Below are positions 43,790 to 52,158 of a stretch of 64,000 nt of DNA, piece by piece. The position numbers were made by a program, and so were the translations under genes. Source of the stretch: JAFGIG01 sp964397545 (GTDB lineage Bacteria > SDB-A); assembly GCA_964397545.1 (NCBI GenBank), contig CAYNIW010000001.1, positions 186,001-250,000 of the forward strand. Direction: 5' to 3'. Each line of letters opens with the position of its first letter. The stretch's first letter is position 1. Under the pieces are notes generated by a model, which saw only the letters and a list, made by a program, of their open reading frames with translations, did not search any database and had not been told where the DNA came from.

Positions 43790-44188
43790 ATGAAATTGGC
43801 AATTACTGAATGGAACGGCAGAGTGTCACCTGTTTTTGACTCTTCGGCAAAATTTGAAATATACAGATTCGAAGGCGGTGTTTCAATTGAAAAAGAGACC
43901 TTGTCTGTCAAAAACATGGATTTATTCCAAAAAGCATTATTGTTAAAAGATAAGGGTGTTGACGAACTTATCTGCGGTGCGATTTCTGTAAAAGGAGCGA
44001 AACTCCTCGAAAGTTACGGAATTTGCTTCTATTCGTTTGTATCCGGAGACGTATTGGAAGTGTTTCAGGCATGGATAAACAAGTGCGTCCATCTTCCGAA
44101 ATACTTGATGCCGGGATGCCGATTTGACGGAAACCGTTTGAGAAAAAAAAGAAGGCATGGGCGAAGAGGCGGTTTTGGAAATCAATAA
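43790..44188 (+). CDS. NifX/NifB-domain protein (dinitrogenase Mo-Fe cofactor family), copy 1
   Basis: A 132-residue protein of the NifX/NifB C-terminal/NafY fold: MKLAITEWNGRVSPVFDSSAKFEIYRFEGG at the start, then LLKDKGVDELICGAISVKGAKLLESYGICFYSF. The family binds Fe-Mo or Mo-Cu-S cofactors or their precursors. A basic tail with the single His in RKKRRHGRRGG follows the domain. It is the first gene of the operon behind the sigma54 promoter and is close to the small ORP-type proteins; no radical-SAM NifB domain is present. Confidence 0.85.
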   Translation: MKLAITEWNGRVSPVFDSSAKFEIYRFEGGVSIEKETLSVKNMDLFQKALLLKDKGVDELICGAISVKGAKLLESYGICFYSFVSGDVLEVFQAWINKCVHLPKYLMPGCRFDGNRLRKKRRHGRRGGFGNQ

Positions 44189-44211
44189 TAATCAAACATA
44201 AAGGAGGAAAA

Positions 44212-44532
44212 ATGCCTGGTGGAAACGGAACAGGACCTTGGGGCGCAGGCCCTATGACAGGAAGAGGAATGGGGTTTTGCGCGGGATATCCCGTCGCTGG
44301 ATACATGAACTGGGGATTCGGCAGAGGGAGACGCCAATTTGCGGGAAGGGGGTTCGGAAGAATGTTTGGTCTGAACCAATATCCAAATTGGCAGACTACC
44401 GGCTTTGGCGGAACGAATTTTTCGGGCGATAACATAAACGATAAGGAGTCTCTGAAGCAGACAGCTGAAGCTTTGAAAGCCCAACTCGACCAGATCAACA
44501 GACGTCTTGAAGAAATGGCAGGCGAAAATTGA
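44212..44532 (+). CDS. DUF5320 small protein
   Basis: A 106-residue protein: ATG behind AAAGGAGG. The N-terminal half is very Gly/Arg/Trp rich (MPGGNGTGPWGAGPMTGRG, FGRGRRQFAGRGFGRMF), as in the DUF5320 family; the C-terminal half is a short coiled coil (LKQTAEALKAQLDQINRRLEEM). It lies between two NifX-like genes, as in orange-protein type clusters, and overlaps the second by 4 nt (TTGA). Its function is unknown; it might be a scaffold or partner of the NifX-like proteins. Confidence 0.85.
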   Translation: MPGGNGTGPWGAGPMTGRGMGFCAGYPVAGYMNWGFGRGRRQFAGRGFGRMFGLNQYPNWQTTGFGGTNFSGDNINDKESLKQTAEALKAQLDQINRRLEEMAGEN

Positions 44533-44891
44533 AAGTAGCGGTCACTTGCGCGGGGAATAGCATTGATTCCCCGCTCGACAAGCGTTTCGGAAGGGCGGAG
44601 AGCTTTATTCTCTTTGACCTTGAAGACGATAGTTTTATCTTTCTGGACAACGAACAAAACTTAAACGCGGCACAGGGGGCTGGAGTTCAATCAGCTCAGA
44701 AAATAGCTAAATCGGGTGCCGGCGCTCTTATCACTGGGCATACAGGCCCTAAAGCATTCAAGGTTCTCTCGAGTGCCGGAATATCTGTCTATCATTCAAA
44801 CGCAGAGACTGTAAAAGGTGCGATTGAAGAATTCAAGGCCGGAAAACTCGAAATAGTATCTAATCCCGACGTCGAATCGCATTGGGCATGA
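44529..44891 (+). CDS. NifX/NifB-domain protein (dinitrogenase Mo-Fe cofactor family), copy 2
   Basis: A 120-residue NifX-fold protein starting with TTG overlapping the DUF5320 stop (TTGA). Family marks: VAVTCAGNSIDSPLDKRFGRAESFILFDLE, QSAQKIAKSGAGALITGHTGPKAFKVLSSAGISVYH, VKGAIEEFKAGKL. The closest described relatives are ORP/NifX-like metal-cluster carriers. It ends at an ATGA overlap with the first MinD-type ATPase, so translation of the two is coupled. Metal identity is unknown. Confidence 0.87.
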   Translation: MKVAVTCAGNSIDSPLDKRFGRAESFILFDLEDDSFIFLDNEQNLNAAQGAGVQSAQKIAKSGAGALITGHTGPKAFKVLSSAGISVYHSNAETVKGAIEEFKAGKLEIVSNPDVESHWA

Positions 44892-45727
44892 CCGTCGCGG
44901 TAGCCTCGGGAAAAGGAGGCACAGGAAAAACTACAGTAGCTGTAGCTCTGGCCCTTTCCTGCGGCCGTAAATGCGCGTTGCTTGACTGTGACGTGGAAGA
45001 GCCCAACGCTGGACTTTTTCTGCCGTCTAAATCATTGCAGACAGAAGAGTTCTCTGTAGCCGTTCCTGTCATAGATGCCGTCAAGTGCAACCTCTGCGGC
45101 CGGTGTGCTGATTTCTGCAATTTTAATGCTCTGGCTCTGGCTGGTTCAGAAATCCTGGTCTTTAGTGATCTTTGCCACAGTTGCGGAGGATGCTATCTCA
45201 TTTGTCCTCAAAACGCCATTTCGGAAAAAAAGAATGTAATAGGCGAAATCAGCAGAGCCGAAATAGGCAATGTTTTTTTCGTTGAGGGAACGCTCAAAAT
45301 CGGAAAGGCGATGTCTCCGCCCCTGATAAGAGAGGTTAAAAAAAACGGGAACAGAGAGAGCCTTGCTATAATTGATTGCCCTCCCGGAAATTCGTGTCCT
45401 ATGATTACTGCAGTCAAAGGAGCTGATTATGTTGTTTTGGTCACTGAACCGACACCCTTTGGCAGGCATGACCTGTCGTTAGCCGCCGAAACAGTTTCTA
45501 AGATGAAAATCCCTTTTGGGGTTATTCTCAACCGTTACGGTTCGAATTACAACGGTGTGGAAGAATTTTGCGAAAAAGCAGGAATCGAGATAATACTGAA
45601 AATTGACGAGGACATTAAAATAGCGCAAGCCCATTCAGAGGGGAAAACAATTTTAGATGCCTGTCCCGAAATGAAAGAAAAAATGTCAGGCGTTGTCAAT
45701 AAAATCCAAAAAGGTTTGACACATTGA
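44888..45727 (+). CDS. MinD-superfamily ATPase with inserted 2x[4Fe-4S] ferredoxin domain, copy 1
   Basis: A 279-residue P-loop ATPase: deviant Walker A SGKGGTGKTTVAVALALS, an inserted ferredoxin unit at about residues 59-110 (CNLCGRCADFCNFNAL and CHSCGGCYLICPQNAI), then the switch DCPPGNSCP and TEPTPFGRHDLSLAAE. Proteins of this type accompany ORP/NifX genes and are thought to load metal clusters in an ATP-dependent way. I use ATG 44888 in the ATGA overlap; the TTG at 44882 adds two residues. It overlaps the next gene by 4 nt (TTGA). Confidence 0.9.
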   Translation: MTVAVASGKGGTGKTTVAVALALSCGRKCALLDCDVEEPNAGLFLPSKSLQTEEFSVAVPVIDAVKCNLCGRCADFCNFNALALAGSEILVFSDLCHSCGGCYLICPQNAISEKKNVIGEISRAEIGNVFFVEGTLKIGKAMSPPLIREVKKNGNRESLAIIDCPPGNSCPMITAVKGADYVVLVTEPTPFGRHDLSLAAETVSKMKIPFGVILNRYGSNYNGVEEFCEKAGIEIILKIDEDIKIAQAHSEGKTILDACPEMKEKMSGVVNKIQKGLTH

Positions 45728-46599
45728 AAGAGTTAGTGGTCATAAGCGGCAAAGGAGGCACCGGCAAGACAAGTATAACCGCTTCTTTCGCTGTACTATC
45801 GGCTAATTCTGTGGTTGCAGACTGCGATGTCGACGCAGCCGACCTTTTTCTTGTGTTAAATCCTGAGATGATAACTTCCGGCAAGTTCGTTAGCGGAAAA
45901 GAAGCGCATATCGTCGGTGAAAAATGCGTGTCCTGCGGGAAATGCTTCTATCTTTGCAGATTTGATGCCGTGAGGTTTGACGATTTGACTGGAAAATATG
46001 AAATTTATGATACATCATGCGAAGGATGCGGTGTTTGTGTAGCTTTCTGTCCTGCCAAAGCAATTGATTTCACAGAAAGAGAATGCGGTGAATGGTTTAT
46101 TTCAAAAACACGGCGCGGGACAATGGTCCACGCCAGATTGAAAATTGGAGCTGAGAATTCAGGTAAGCTAGTGAGCCTTGTCAGAAAAATCGCGAGAGAA
46201 GAAGGAGTAAAAGAGAAAGCGGAAGTAATTATTGTGGACGGTCCTCCGGGGATTGGATGCCCGGTAATAGCTTCTGTCACGGGTTCGGATGCGGTCTTCG
46301 CCGTTACAGAGCCTTCTCTTTCAGGAAAGCACGATCTGGAAAGAGTGTCTGAACTTGTAAGGCATTTCAATCTGCCGCTTTTCGTTTGTGTTAATAAATG
46401 GGACATAAATCCGGAAATAACTTTAGAAATAGAAAAATTCTGCGTTAAAAAAGGGATTTTTTTCTGCGGGAAAATACCTTACGATAAAAATGTGACAAAA
46501 GCTCAAATCGAAGGGAAAAGTGTAGTGGAGTTTGATAAGAGCCCTGCCGCCCGTGAAATATCTAAAATCTGGGAGAATTTATGCGCGAAGATTCTGTAA
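45724..46599 (+). CDS. MinD-superfamily ATPase with inserted 2x[4Fe-4S] ferredoxin domain, copy 2
   Basis: A 291-residue paralogue of the preceding ATPase: SGKGGTGKTSITASFAVLS, the inserted ferredoxin motifs CVSCGKCFYLCRFDAV and CEGCGVCVAFCPAKAI, then DGPPGIGCPVIASVTGSDAVFAVTEPSLSGKHDLERV. The pair of such ATPases in tandem is the arrangement of the Desulfovibrio orange-protein operon and probably acts as a heterodimer. Start is TTG in a TTGA overlap with copy 1. It overlaps the Mrp-type gene by 19 nt. Confidence 0.9.
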   Translation: MKELVVISGKGGTGKTSITASFAVLSANSVVADCDVDAADLFLVLNPEMITSGKFVSGKEAHIVGEKCVSCGKCFYLCRFDAVRFDDLTGKYEIYDTSCEGCGVCVAFCPAKAIDFTERECGEWFISKTRRGTMVHARLKIGAENSGKLVSLVRKIAREEGVKEKAEVIIVDGPPGIGCPVIASVTGSDAVFAVTEPSLSGKHDLERVSELVRHFNLPLFVCVNKWDINPEITLEIEKFCVKKGIFFCGKIPYDKNVTKAQIEGKSVVEFDKSPAAREISKIWENLCAKIL

Positions 46600-47411
46600 A
46601 AGACGATGAACTTATCATATCTGAAAAGCTGTCCGGAATAGGCAGAAAAATTGCCGTTTTATCCGGCAAAGGAGGGGTCGGGAAAAGCACTGTCGCCATG
46701 AACCTTGCGGCATCTCTCGCGGCTCTCGGCCATAAAACAGGTCTTCTCGACATAGACATGCACGGTCCGAGCATTCCGACAATGCTCGGTCTTTCCCAAG
46801 CAAAAGCCATTAGCGACGGAAAAGAAATTTTACCCATTGAAATTCCGTGGTCTGAAAATCTGAAAGTTGTTTCCATAGGATTCCTTCTTGAAAATCCCGA
46901 TGACGCTGTCATTTGGAGAGGTCCAATGAAAGCCGGCATGATAAAGCAGTTTATCAAAGATGTTAAATGGGGGAATCTTGATTTTCTCATTATAGACTGT
47001 CCCCCGGGAACCGGTGACGAAATACTCTCCACTGTTCAACTCATGGGAAAAGGATCAGAAGCGATAGTAGTAACAACTCCTCAGGAAGTGGCTTCAGCTG
47101 ACGTGAGAAAATCTTTGAATTTCTGTCGAAAGCTCGATTTACCCCTCATCGGACTCATCGAAAATATGAGTGGCTTTGTCTGCCCTCATTGCGGGGAAAA
47201 AACCCATATTTTCAAGAGCGGCGGAGGTGAAAATACAGCTAAATCTTTTGGAATTCCTTTTTTAGGAAGTATTCCGATAGATCCGAAAGTTGTGGATTCC
47301 GGCGACGAAGGGAAGCCTCTCGTGCGGAATCTTGACAATACGGGGTCAGCCCGAATATTCTTTTCAATAGCGGAAAATATCTCAAAAAAATCGCCGGCTG
47401 CGGGTTCATAG
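46581..47411 (+). CDS. mrp: Mrp/NBP35-family Fe-S cluster carrier ATPase
   Basis: A 276-residue P-loop NTPase of the Mrp/ApbC/NBP35 type: Walker A LSGKGGVGKSTVAMNLAASL, DIDMHGPSIPTMLGL, VIWRGPMKAGMIKQFIKDVKWGNLDFLIIDCPPGTGDEILS and the C-terminal metal-binding pair ENMSGFVCPHCGE (CxxC). These proteins carry and transfer 4Fe-4S clusters. In ORP-type clusters an Mrp homologue is part of the complex. It overlaps the second MinD ATPase gene by 19 nt and is followed 24 nt later by a third NifX-like gene. Confidence 0.92.
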   Translation: MREDSVKDDELIISEKLSGIGRKIAVLSGKGGVGKSTVAMNLAASLAALGHKTGLLDIDMHGPSIPTMLGLSQAKAISDGKEILPIEIPWSENLKVVSIGFLLENPDDAVIWRGPMKAGMIKQFIKDVKWGNLDFLIIDCPPGTGDEILSTVQLMGKGSEAIVVTTPQEVASADVRKSLNFCRKLDLPLIGLIENMSGFVCPHCGEKTHIFKSGGGENTAKSFGIPFLGSIPIDPKVVDSGDEGKPLVRNLDNTGSARIFFSIAENISKKSPAAGS

Positions 47412-47435
47412 AGAAACATTTAATGAGGAGGAAAA

Positions 47436-47774
47436 ATGAAGATAGCAGTTCCCGTTGCTAACGGACTCTTAAACGCTCATTTCGGGCATTGTGATACTTT
47501 TGCCATAATCACTGCAGACAAGTCTGAAAAAAAAATAACTGCCAGAGAAGACATCCCTGCCCCTGCTCACGAACCCGGACTTCTCCCAAAATGGCTGGCT
47601 GAAAAGAAAGTCGAACTGATAATAACAGGAGGCATGGGAAACAGAGCGAAAACTCTTTTCAATCAGATGGGAATTGAAGTTTTCGTGGGAGCGCCTGTCC
47701 AAACGCCTGAAAAACTTGTCGAAAGCTACTTAAATGAAAATCTGAAGACGGGAGAAAATATCTGTGACCACTGA
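47436..47774 (+). CDS. NifX/NifB-domain protein (dinitrogenase Mo-Fe cofactor family), copy 3
   Basis: A 112-residue NifX-fold protein; ATG behind GAGGAGG. MKIAVPVANGLLNAHFGHCDTFAIITAD with the conserved HFGHC, then LPKWLAEKKVELIITGGMGNRAKTLFNQMGIEVFVGAP, is the ORP-like pattern; the HFGHC histidines and cysteine are good metal-cluster ligands that copies 1 and 2 lack. It is the third NifX protein of the operon. It overlaps the thioesterase gene by 11 nt. Confidence 0.87.
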   Translation: MKIAVPVANGLLNAHFGHCDTFAIITADKSEKKITAREDIPAPAHEPGLLPKWLAEKKVELIITGGMGNRAKTLFNQMGIEVFVGAPVQTPEKLVESYLNENLKTGENICDH

Positions 47775-48210
47775 AGCCGGCGAGCCGGTAAAGCCCCCAT
47801 TTTCTCACAGGTTTTGCACCGTCTGCGGAGATGAAAATCCCTCTTCGCTGAAGCTGAAATTCACATCGGAAAAGGACGGTTCAATCCAGGCGGAGTTCGA
47901 TTGCGCCCTAAAATTTCAAGGATATGAAGGAATTCTTCACGGCGGTGTTATTTGCAGTCTGCTCGACTGTGCGATGACGAATTGTCTGTTTCTTAGAAAT
48001 GTTTCAGCCTACACAGCGGAGCTGACTGTGAGGTTTCTCAGTCCTATTCCGATAGGCTCGAAGCTGTTGATAAAGGCTTCTTTTAAAGACATGGTTCACG
48101 GAATATACAGGTTGACAGGCGAAATTTCTTCAGAAGGGAAAACACTTGCCAGAGCCGAGAGTAAATTTATTGAAATAGCTCCCGGTAAATCTCTGCCAGA
48201 GAAGAAGTGA
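47764..48210 (+). CDS. PaaI/4HBT-type hotdog thioesterase
   Basis: A 148-residue hotdog-fold protein: NPSSLKLKFTSEKDGSIQAEF, then YEGILHGGVICSLLDCAMTNCLFLRN with the HGG turn and the acidic catalytic position, and AYTAELTVRFLSPIPIGSKLLIKASF. An N-terminal pair FCTVCGDEN adds a possible CxxC. PaaI-type enzymes cleave acyl-CoA thioesters. GTG start overlapping the third NifX gene by 11 nt, so it is the last gene of the sigma54 operon; a functional link to the metal-cluster proteins is not obvious. Confidence 0.85.
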   Translation: MTTEAGEPVKPPFSHRFCTVCGDENPSSLKLKFTSEKDGSIQAEFDCALKFQGYEGILHGGVICSLLDCAMTNCLFLRNVSAYTAELTVRFLSPIPIGSKLLIKASFKDMVHGIYRLTGEISSEGKTLARAESKFIEIAPGKSLPEKK

Positions 48211-48540
48211 TAAATCCCTGGTGATGCACATCGGTAAAATGCAAAGTGTTCTGGGTCGAATACCAGGAAGATGAAACTAACCTGATTTTCGGATGCTGCA
48301 GAGTTAAAATATATTTTACTTGCGCCGATTGTCCGGAATTGACCCAAAGAATTTTGGAAGAAAAAAAAGACCTGTCTCTTTCAGAAAAGGTAAATCAGCA
48401 GAAGAACCCTAAATTTAATCTAAATTATCCCATCCACGGTAAAGTTATACGGCAAAGGAATTTATTATTATACAATCGGGCTTACCGGGTATATAATACA
48501 AAATTGAAACGGAACAAATGATTCTTGGAAAGGATGTTAT
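48211..48540. other. Gap with no convincing gene
   Basis: 330 nt without a supported gene. A GTG-started frame of 91 codons (48246-48521, with several cysteines, e.g. FTCADCPEL) has no ribosome site and no recognised family; it may be a decayed gene. The 3' part carries the promoter of the sugar-binding protein. Confidence 0.5.
48468..48497 (+). promoter_or_regulatory. Promoter of the sugar-binding lipoprotein gene
   Basis: TATACA, 18-bp spacer, perfect TATAAT (48492-48497), about 43 nt before the ATG at 48541, which also has AAAGGA 9 nt upstream. Confidence 0.5.
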
Positions 48541-49476
48541 ATGCCTGAATTCATTAAATTCCGTGAAGACAGAATTCCTTTGATTGTCTTGCTTTTTGCA
48601 ATTATTTCCTTTTGCTGTTCAGGCAATCCTGAAAAAGGAAAAAATAATGAAAGTGAAAAACCCTTAATAGGCCTCCTGATATGCATGACAGAAGAAACTC
48701 CGTTTTTTGTATCTCTTGTAAAAGGCGCAAAAAAGAGTTCGGATGAACTGAATGCAGATCTTGTTGTCTATTATGCACATGATGATCCTGCTCTTCAAAT
48801 TGAACAGATGAAGAAACTCGCAGACGCCGGAGCAGACGCAATACTATTAAACCCTGTCAGCGATGAAGTGTGCTCCGCGATATCTGAAATTACCTCTTTC
48901 GGGACTCCTGTTTTCACAATAGACCGCAGTGTCGGCTGTGAAGAAGTAATATGCCACATAGCTTCCAATAATATTGAAGGCGGCATGATGGCGGGGGTAT
49001 ATTTATCTGAGACCTTAAACAGAAAAGGGCTTGTCGTTGAAGTCAGGGGGACAGCGGGTTCTTCCGCGGCCGAAGAAAGGGGCAGAGGCTTCAGAGAAGC
49101 AATTGAAAATTATCCCCAAATACAAATAATTGCGTCTATATCCGGAAATTTCAACAGACATGAGAGTGAAACAGAATTCGAGAAAATATTAAATGAATTT
49201 CCCAAGATAGACGGTGTTTTTGCCCACAACGATGACATGATACTGGGTTCGATAGAAGCCTCAAGAAGAGCTAATAGACTTGACGGGATTGTTTTCATTG
49301 GATTTGACGGAACTGAAGAAGCCATAACTTCTTTGGAAAACAATGAGATGACGGCGACAATTGCACAAAGACCCGAAGAGATGGGGCGCATAGGGGTGGA
49401 AACAGTTCTGAAATACCTGTCTGGACAGGAGGTTTTGGACACTATTTTCATAGAACTCGCTCTGATAACTAAATAG
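48541..49476 (+). CDS. Periplasmic sugar-binding-type lipoprotein (RbsB/peripla_BP_4 family)
   Basis: A 311-residue lipoprotein: signal ending in a lipobox-like IISFCCSG. The fold of ribose-type binding proteins is clear: IGLLICMTEETPFFVSLVKGAKKSSDEL, QIEQMKKLADAGADAILLNPVSDEV, GTPVFTIDRS, EVRGTAGSSAAEERGRGFREAIEN, GVFAHNDDMILGSIEASRRA. There is no ABC permease or ATPase beside it. The next gene, 18 nt away, is a hybrid histidine kinase with an N-terminal membrane sensor, so the protein probably passes ligand binding to that kinase rather than to transport. Ligand unknown. Confidence 0.85.
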   Translation: MPEFIKFREDRIPLIVLLFAIISFCCSGNPEKGKNNESEKPLIGLLICMTEETPFFVSLVKGAKKSSDELNADLVVYYAHDDPALQIEQMKKLADAGADAILLNPVSDEVCSAISEITSFGTPVFTIDRSVGCEEVICHIASNNIEGGMMAGVYLSETLNRKGLVVEVRGTAGSSAAEERGRGFREAIENYPQIQIIASISGNFNRHESETEFEKILNEFPKIDGVFAHNDDMILGSIEASRRANRLDGIVFIGFDGTEEAITSLENNEMTATIAQRPEEMGRIGVETVLKYLSGQEVLDTIFIELALITK

Positions 49477-49494
49477 GATTATTTATTTGACATC

Positions 49495-51819
49495 ATGCTG
49501 ACTAAGATTTCTATAAAAACACGCGTTTTGACGGGGCTTTCCGCGGTTGCTTTACTCGTCGTTTTTTCTAGTCTTTTCGGTTTTCTTTACATTCTTTCGG
49601 TTGAAAATACGGTTGACCAAATAGCGGGTTCGGCAAGAAAACGGCAGATGATTATGACAGCGGAGAACAAATGGAAAAAAGTCATTTCCGATGTTGACAA
49701 CATTTTGTTGACACGCCAGAGCGTCGGAGTAGAAAAAAGGCTTGAGTTGAAGACAGATGATTTTATGAAAGATATGGATATATTGATAAGTCATTTATCC
49801 AAAGAAGAACTCGAATTCACAGGGGAACTACATGGTTTCGGAAAAAAGCTTAAAGAGATTGTAGCTGATTTTTCAAGTGACGTCGAACTCGGGAGATGGT
49901 CGCGGGCTCAATACACGAGACATAATGAGCTGGCGTCTTTGCAGAGAAGATTTGAAGAGAGAATGAATTCCTTGGGTTTAATCTTTCAGAATGACGCTGA
50001 TGAAGCGCTGAAACAATCCCGCAGAATCATGAACGCAATGAGAGTTTTCTGGGTTTTAGCCGCAACTGCCATCATTTTCTTGAGCGTTCTTTCAAATCTG
50101 AGCACAGCGAGAAACATTATTCTGCCGATATCAAAACTTATAAAAACTTCGAAGGCTATTGAATCCGGCGATTTGTCCTGCAGAGTGGAGATGCCCAGAG
50201 GTGATGAATTTGAAATCTTGGCAAATTCTTTTAACTCTATGACTGACAGACTTCAGAATCTCATACATACTCTTGAAGGTGAAATAGCTGAAAGAAAAAA
50301 AGCTGAAAAGGCACTGCGAAAAAGCGAAGAAAGATACAGGAATATATTCGAAAATGCAATAGACGGCATCTTTCAATCCACAATAGAAGGCCGTTTCATA
50401 GATGTAAACCCTTCAATGATAAGTATCTTAGGCTACAAGTCAAAAGAAGATCTTCTGCAAAACTGCAAAGACATAACAAAACAACTCTATGTTTTTCCTG
50501 AAGACAGAGAAAGGTATGTCGCGGAAATACTGCTAAAGGGAAAAGTCGTTGACAGAGAGGTCCAGCTTTTAAGAAAAGATTCACAGAAAATCTGGGTTTC
50601 GTTGAGCTCCCGCCTTGTTTGCGACGATGCTGGCAAACCCGCATATATGGAAGGATTTTTATCCGACATTACAGAGAAGAAAAAACTGTCTGAACAACTC
50701 TATCAATCACAGAAAATGGAAGCGATAGGACGCCTCGCCGGAGGGATTGCCCACGATTTTAACAATATACTCACAATTATTATCGGATACGGAGATCTTC
50801 TTTTAAGGGGGGATCTCTCTGAAGAAAACAAAAAGGCAATCGAGCAAATCTTAGAAGCCGGAAACAAAGGAAAAAGGCTGACTGGGCATCTTCTTGCTTT
50901 CAGCAGAAAACAGATGATTAAACCGAGGATTGTCAATATAAACACTTTAATTAAGAAAGAGCATGAAATGTTCGTTCGAATTTTAGGCGAAGACATAAAG
51001 ACGGAGCTGATTCTGGACAAAAATATCGGGAAAATAAAATTCGACGAAACTCAGTTTGAACAGGTAGTTCTCAATATAGCAGTCAACGCTCGCGACGCAA
51101 TGCCCAAGGGCGGAAAAATGATAATCGAAACTATGAACGTAAGATTTGAGGGAGGGAAGGAAGAAGAAAAACTATGGATATCCCCCGGTGATTATGTTTT
51201 GATTTCTTTCAGCGACAGCGGTATCGGAATGGACCAATACGTCAAAGAACATATTTTTGAACCGTTTTTCACGACAAAAGAAAAAGACAAGGGAACAGGA
51301 TTGGGTCTTTCCACTGTTTACGGAATAGTAAAACAAAACGGCGGATATATTTCCGTCAACAGTGAACCGGGGAAAGGTTCCGCATTTAAGCTTTATTTTC
51401 CGCGTGTTGAAGATGGAATCTCTGAGGAAAAGGATTCATATAAAAATGAAAGGGAGAAGATAAAAAGCGCGTTTGTTCTTCTTGCTGAAGACGATCCCGG
51501 GGTAAGAAAAATAACTAAAGAAATGCTCGTTTCCCTGGGTTATGAGGTTTTGACAGCTGATAATGGAGAAGATGCAATAAGTGTTTTTTCCCAGAGAAAA
51601 GATGAAATAGACATATTGCTGACTGACATAATTATGCCCATAATGGGAGGGAAAGAACTCGCGGAAGAACTGCTCAAAAGAAAGAAAACGCTCAAAATAG
51701 TCTATTTTTCAGGATACACCGAAAACAGCGTTTTTCAGAAGAGAATAATGGAAAGAAAATTCAAGTATTTACAAAAGCCGTTTTCTATAAAGGAATTGTC
51801 TGAAGCCTTAAGCGAATAG
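49495..51819 (+). CDS. Hybrid sensor histidine kinase with HAMP, PAS and receiver
   Basis: A 774-residue hybrid kinase. Two transmembrane helices (about 12-34 and 180-205) flank a ~145-residue periplasmic helical sensor; HAMP (~206-258), coiled coil and PAS/PAC (~275-390) follow. The kinase core has the H box RLAGGIAHDFNNILTIIIGYGDLLL, N box QVVLNIAVNARDAMPKGG and G box KGTGLGLSTVYGIVKQ. The C-terminal receiver carries DILLTDIIMPIMGG. The upstream sugar-binding lipoprotein is a likely input. No partner regulator is in the window. The start has only a weak ribosome site. Confidence 0.9.
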   Translation: MLTKISIKTRVLTGLSAVALLVVFSSLFGFLYILSVENTVDQIAGSARKRQMIMTAENKWKKVISDVDNILLTRQSVGVEKRLELKTDDFMKDMDILISHLSKEELEFTGELHGFGKKLKEIVADFSSDVELGRWSRAQYTRHNELASLQRRFEERMNSLGLIFQNDADEALKQSRRIMNAMRVFWVLAATAIIFLSVLSNLSTARNIILPISKLIKTSKAIESGDLSCRVEMPRGDEFEILANSFNSMTDRLQNLIHTLEGEIAERKKAEKALRKSEERYRNIFENAIDGIFQSTIEGRFIDVNPSMISILGYKSKEDLLQNCKDITKQLYVFPEDRERYVAEILLKGKVVDREVQLLRKDSQKIWVSLSSRLVCDDAGKPAYMEGFLSDITEKKKLSEQLYQSQKMEAIGRLAGGIAHDFNNILTIIIGYGDLLLRGDLSEENKKAIEQILEAGNKGKRLTGHLLAFSRKQMIKPRIVNINTLIKKEHEMFVRILGEDIKTELILDKNIGKIKFDETQFEQVVLNIAVNARDAMPKGGKMIIETMNVRFEGGKEEEKLWISPGDYVLISFSDSGIGMDQYVKEHIFEPFFTTKEKDKGTGLGLSTVYGIVKQNGGYISVNSEPGKGSAFKLYFPRVEDGISEEKDSYKNEREKIKSAFVLLAEDDPGVRKITKEMLVSLGYEVLTADNGEDAISVFSQRKDEIDILLTDIIMPIMGGKELAEELLKRKKTLKIVYFSGYTENSVFQKRIMERKFKYLQKPFSIKELSEALSE

Positions 51820-51828
51820 GGAGAAAAA

Positions 51829-52155
51829 GTGTTTTATTTCATAATTTTATCCGCGGCTGTATTTCTGGGAATAATGCTCCCGGCTTTTTTAGTTTCTGTA
51901 CTCCACAAAAGTGCAGTGAAGATTTTAGAAGCTTTGAGATTTTACGAAAAAGGCAGGCTTAAAGCGGAAAAGAGGACTTATATTACAGGCTCGGGGCACC
52001 ATAGAAATGCTATAGTATATATACACAGCACGCCCGACGGAAGAGAAAAATTCGATAACGCCAAAGTATTCGGCTGTCTGTTCCTGATTTTTGAGGTTTT
52101 ATTCATTACTACAGCAGCAATTCTTATATTTTTTAAGGTTATTTTCAAGTTCTGA
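51829..52155 (+). CDS. Small membrane protein of unknown function
   Basis: A 108-residue protein starting at GTG 51829 behind AGGGAGAA, 9 nt after the hybrid kinase. Hydrophobic helices at ~3-25 and ~80-105 flank a hydrophilic middle with HKSAVKILEALRFYEKGRL. The pattern (two membrane spans, charged loop) resembles NuoA-like small membrane proteins, but no conserved motif is clear. It is convergent with glgB, only 3 nt apart. Function not recognised. Confidence 0.55.
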   Translation: MFYFIILSAAVFLGIMLPAFLVSVLHKSAVKILEALRFYEKGRLKAEKRTYITGSGHHRNAIVYIHSTPDGREKFDNAKVFGCLFLIFEVLFITTAAILIFFKVIFKF

Positions 52156-52158
52156 TTA

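Noticed and set aside
48246..48521. 91-codon GTG-started frame with several cysteines
   Set aside because: No Shine-Dalgarno, no family, irregular composition; at most a decayed gene.
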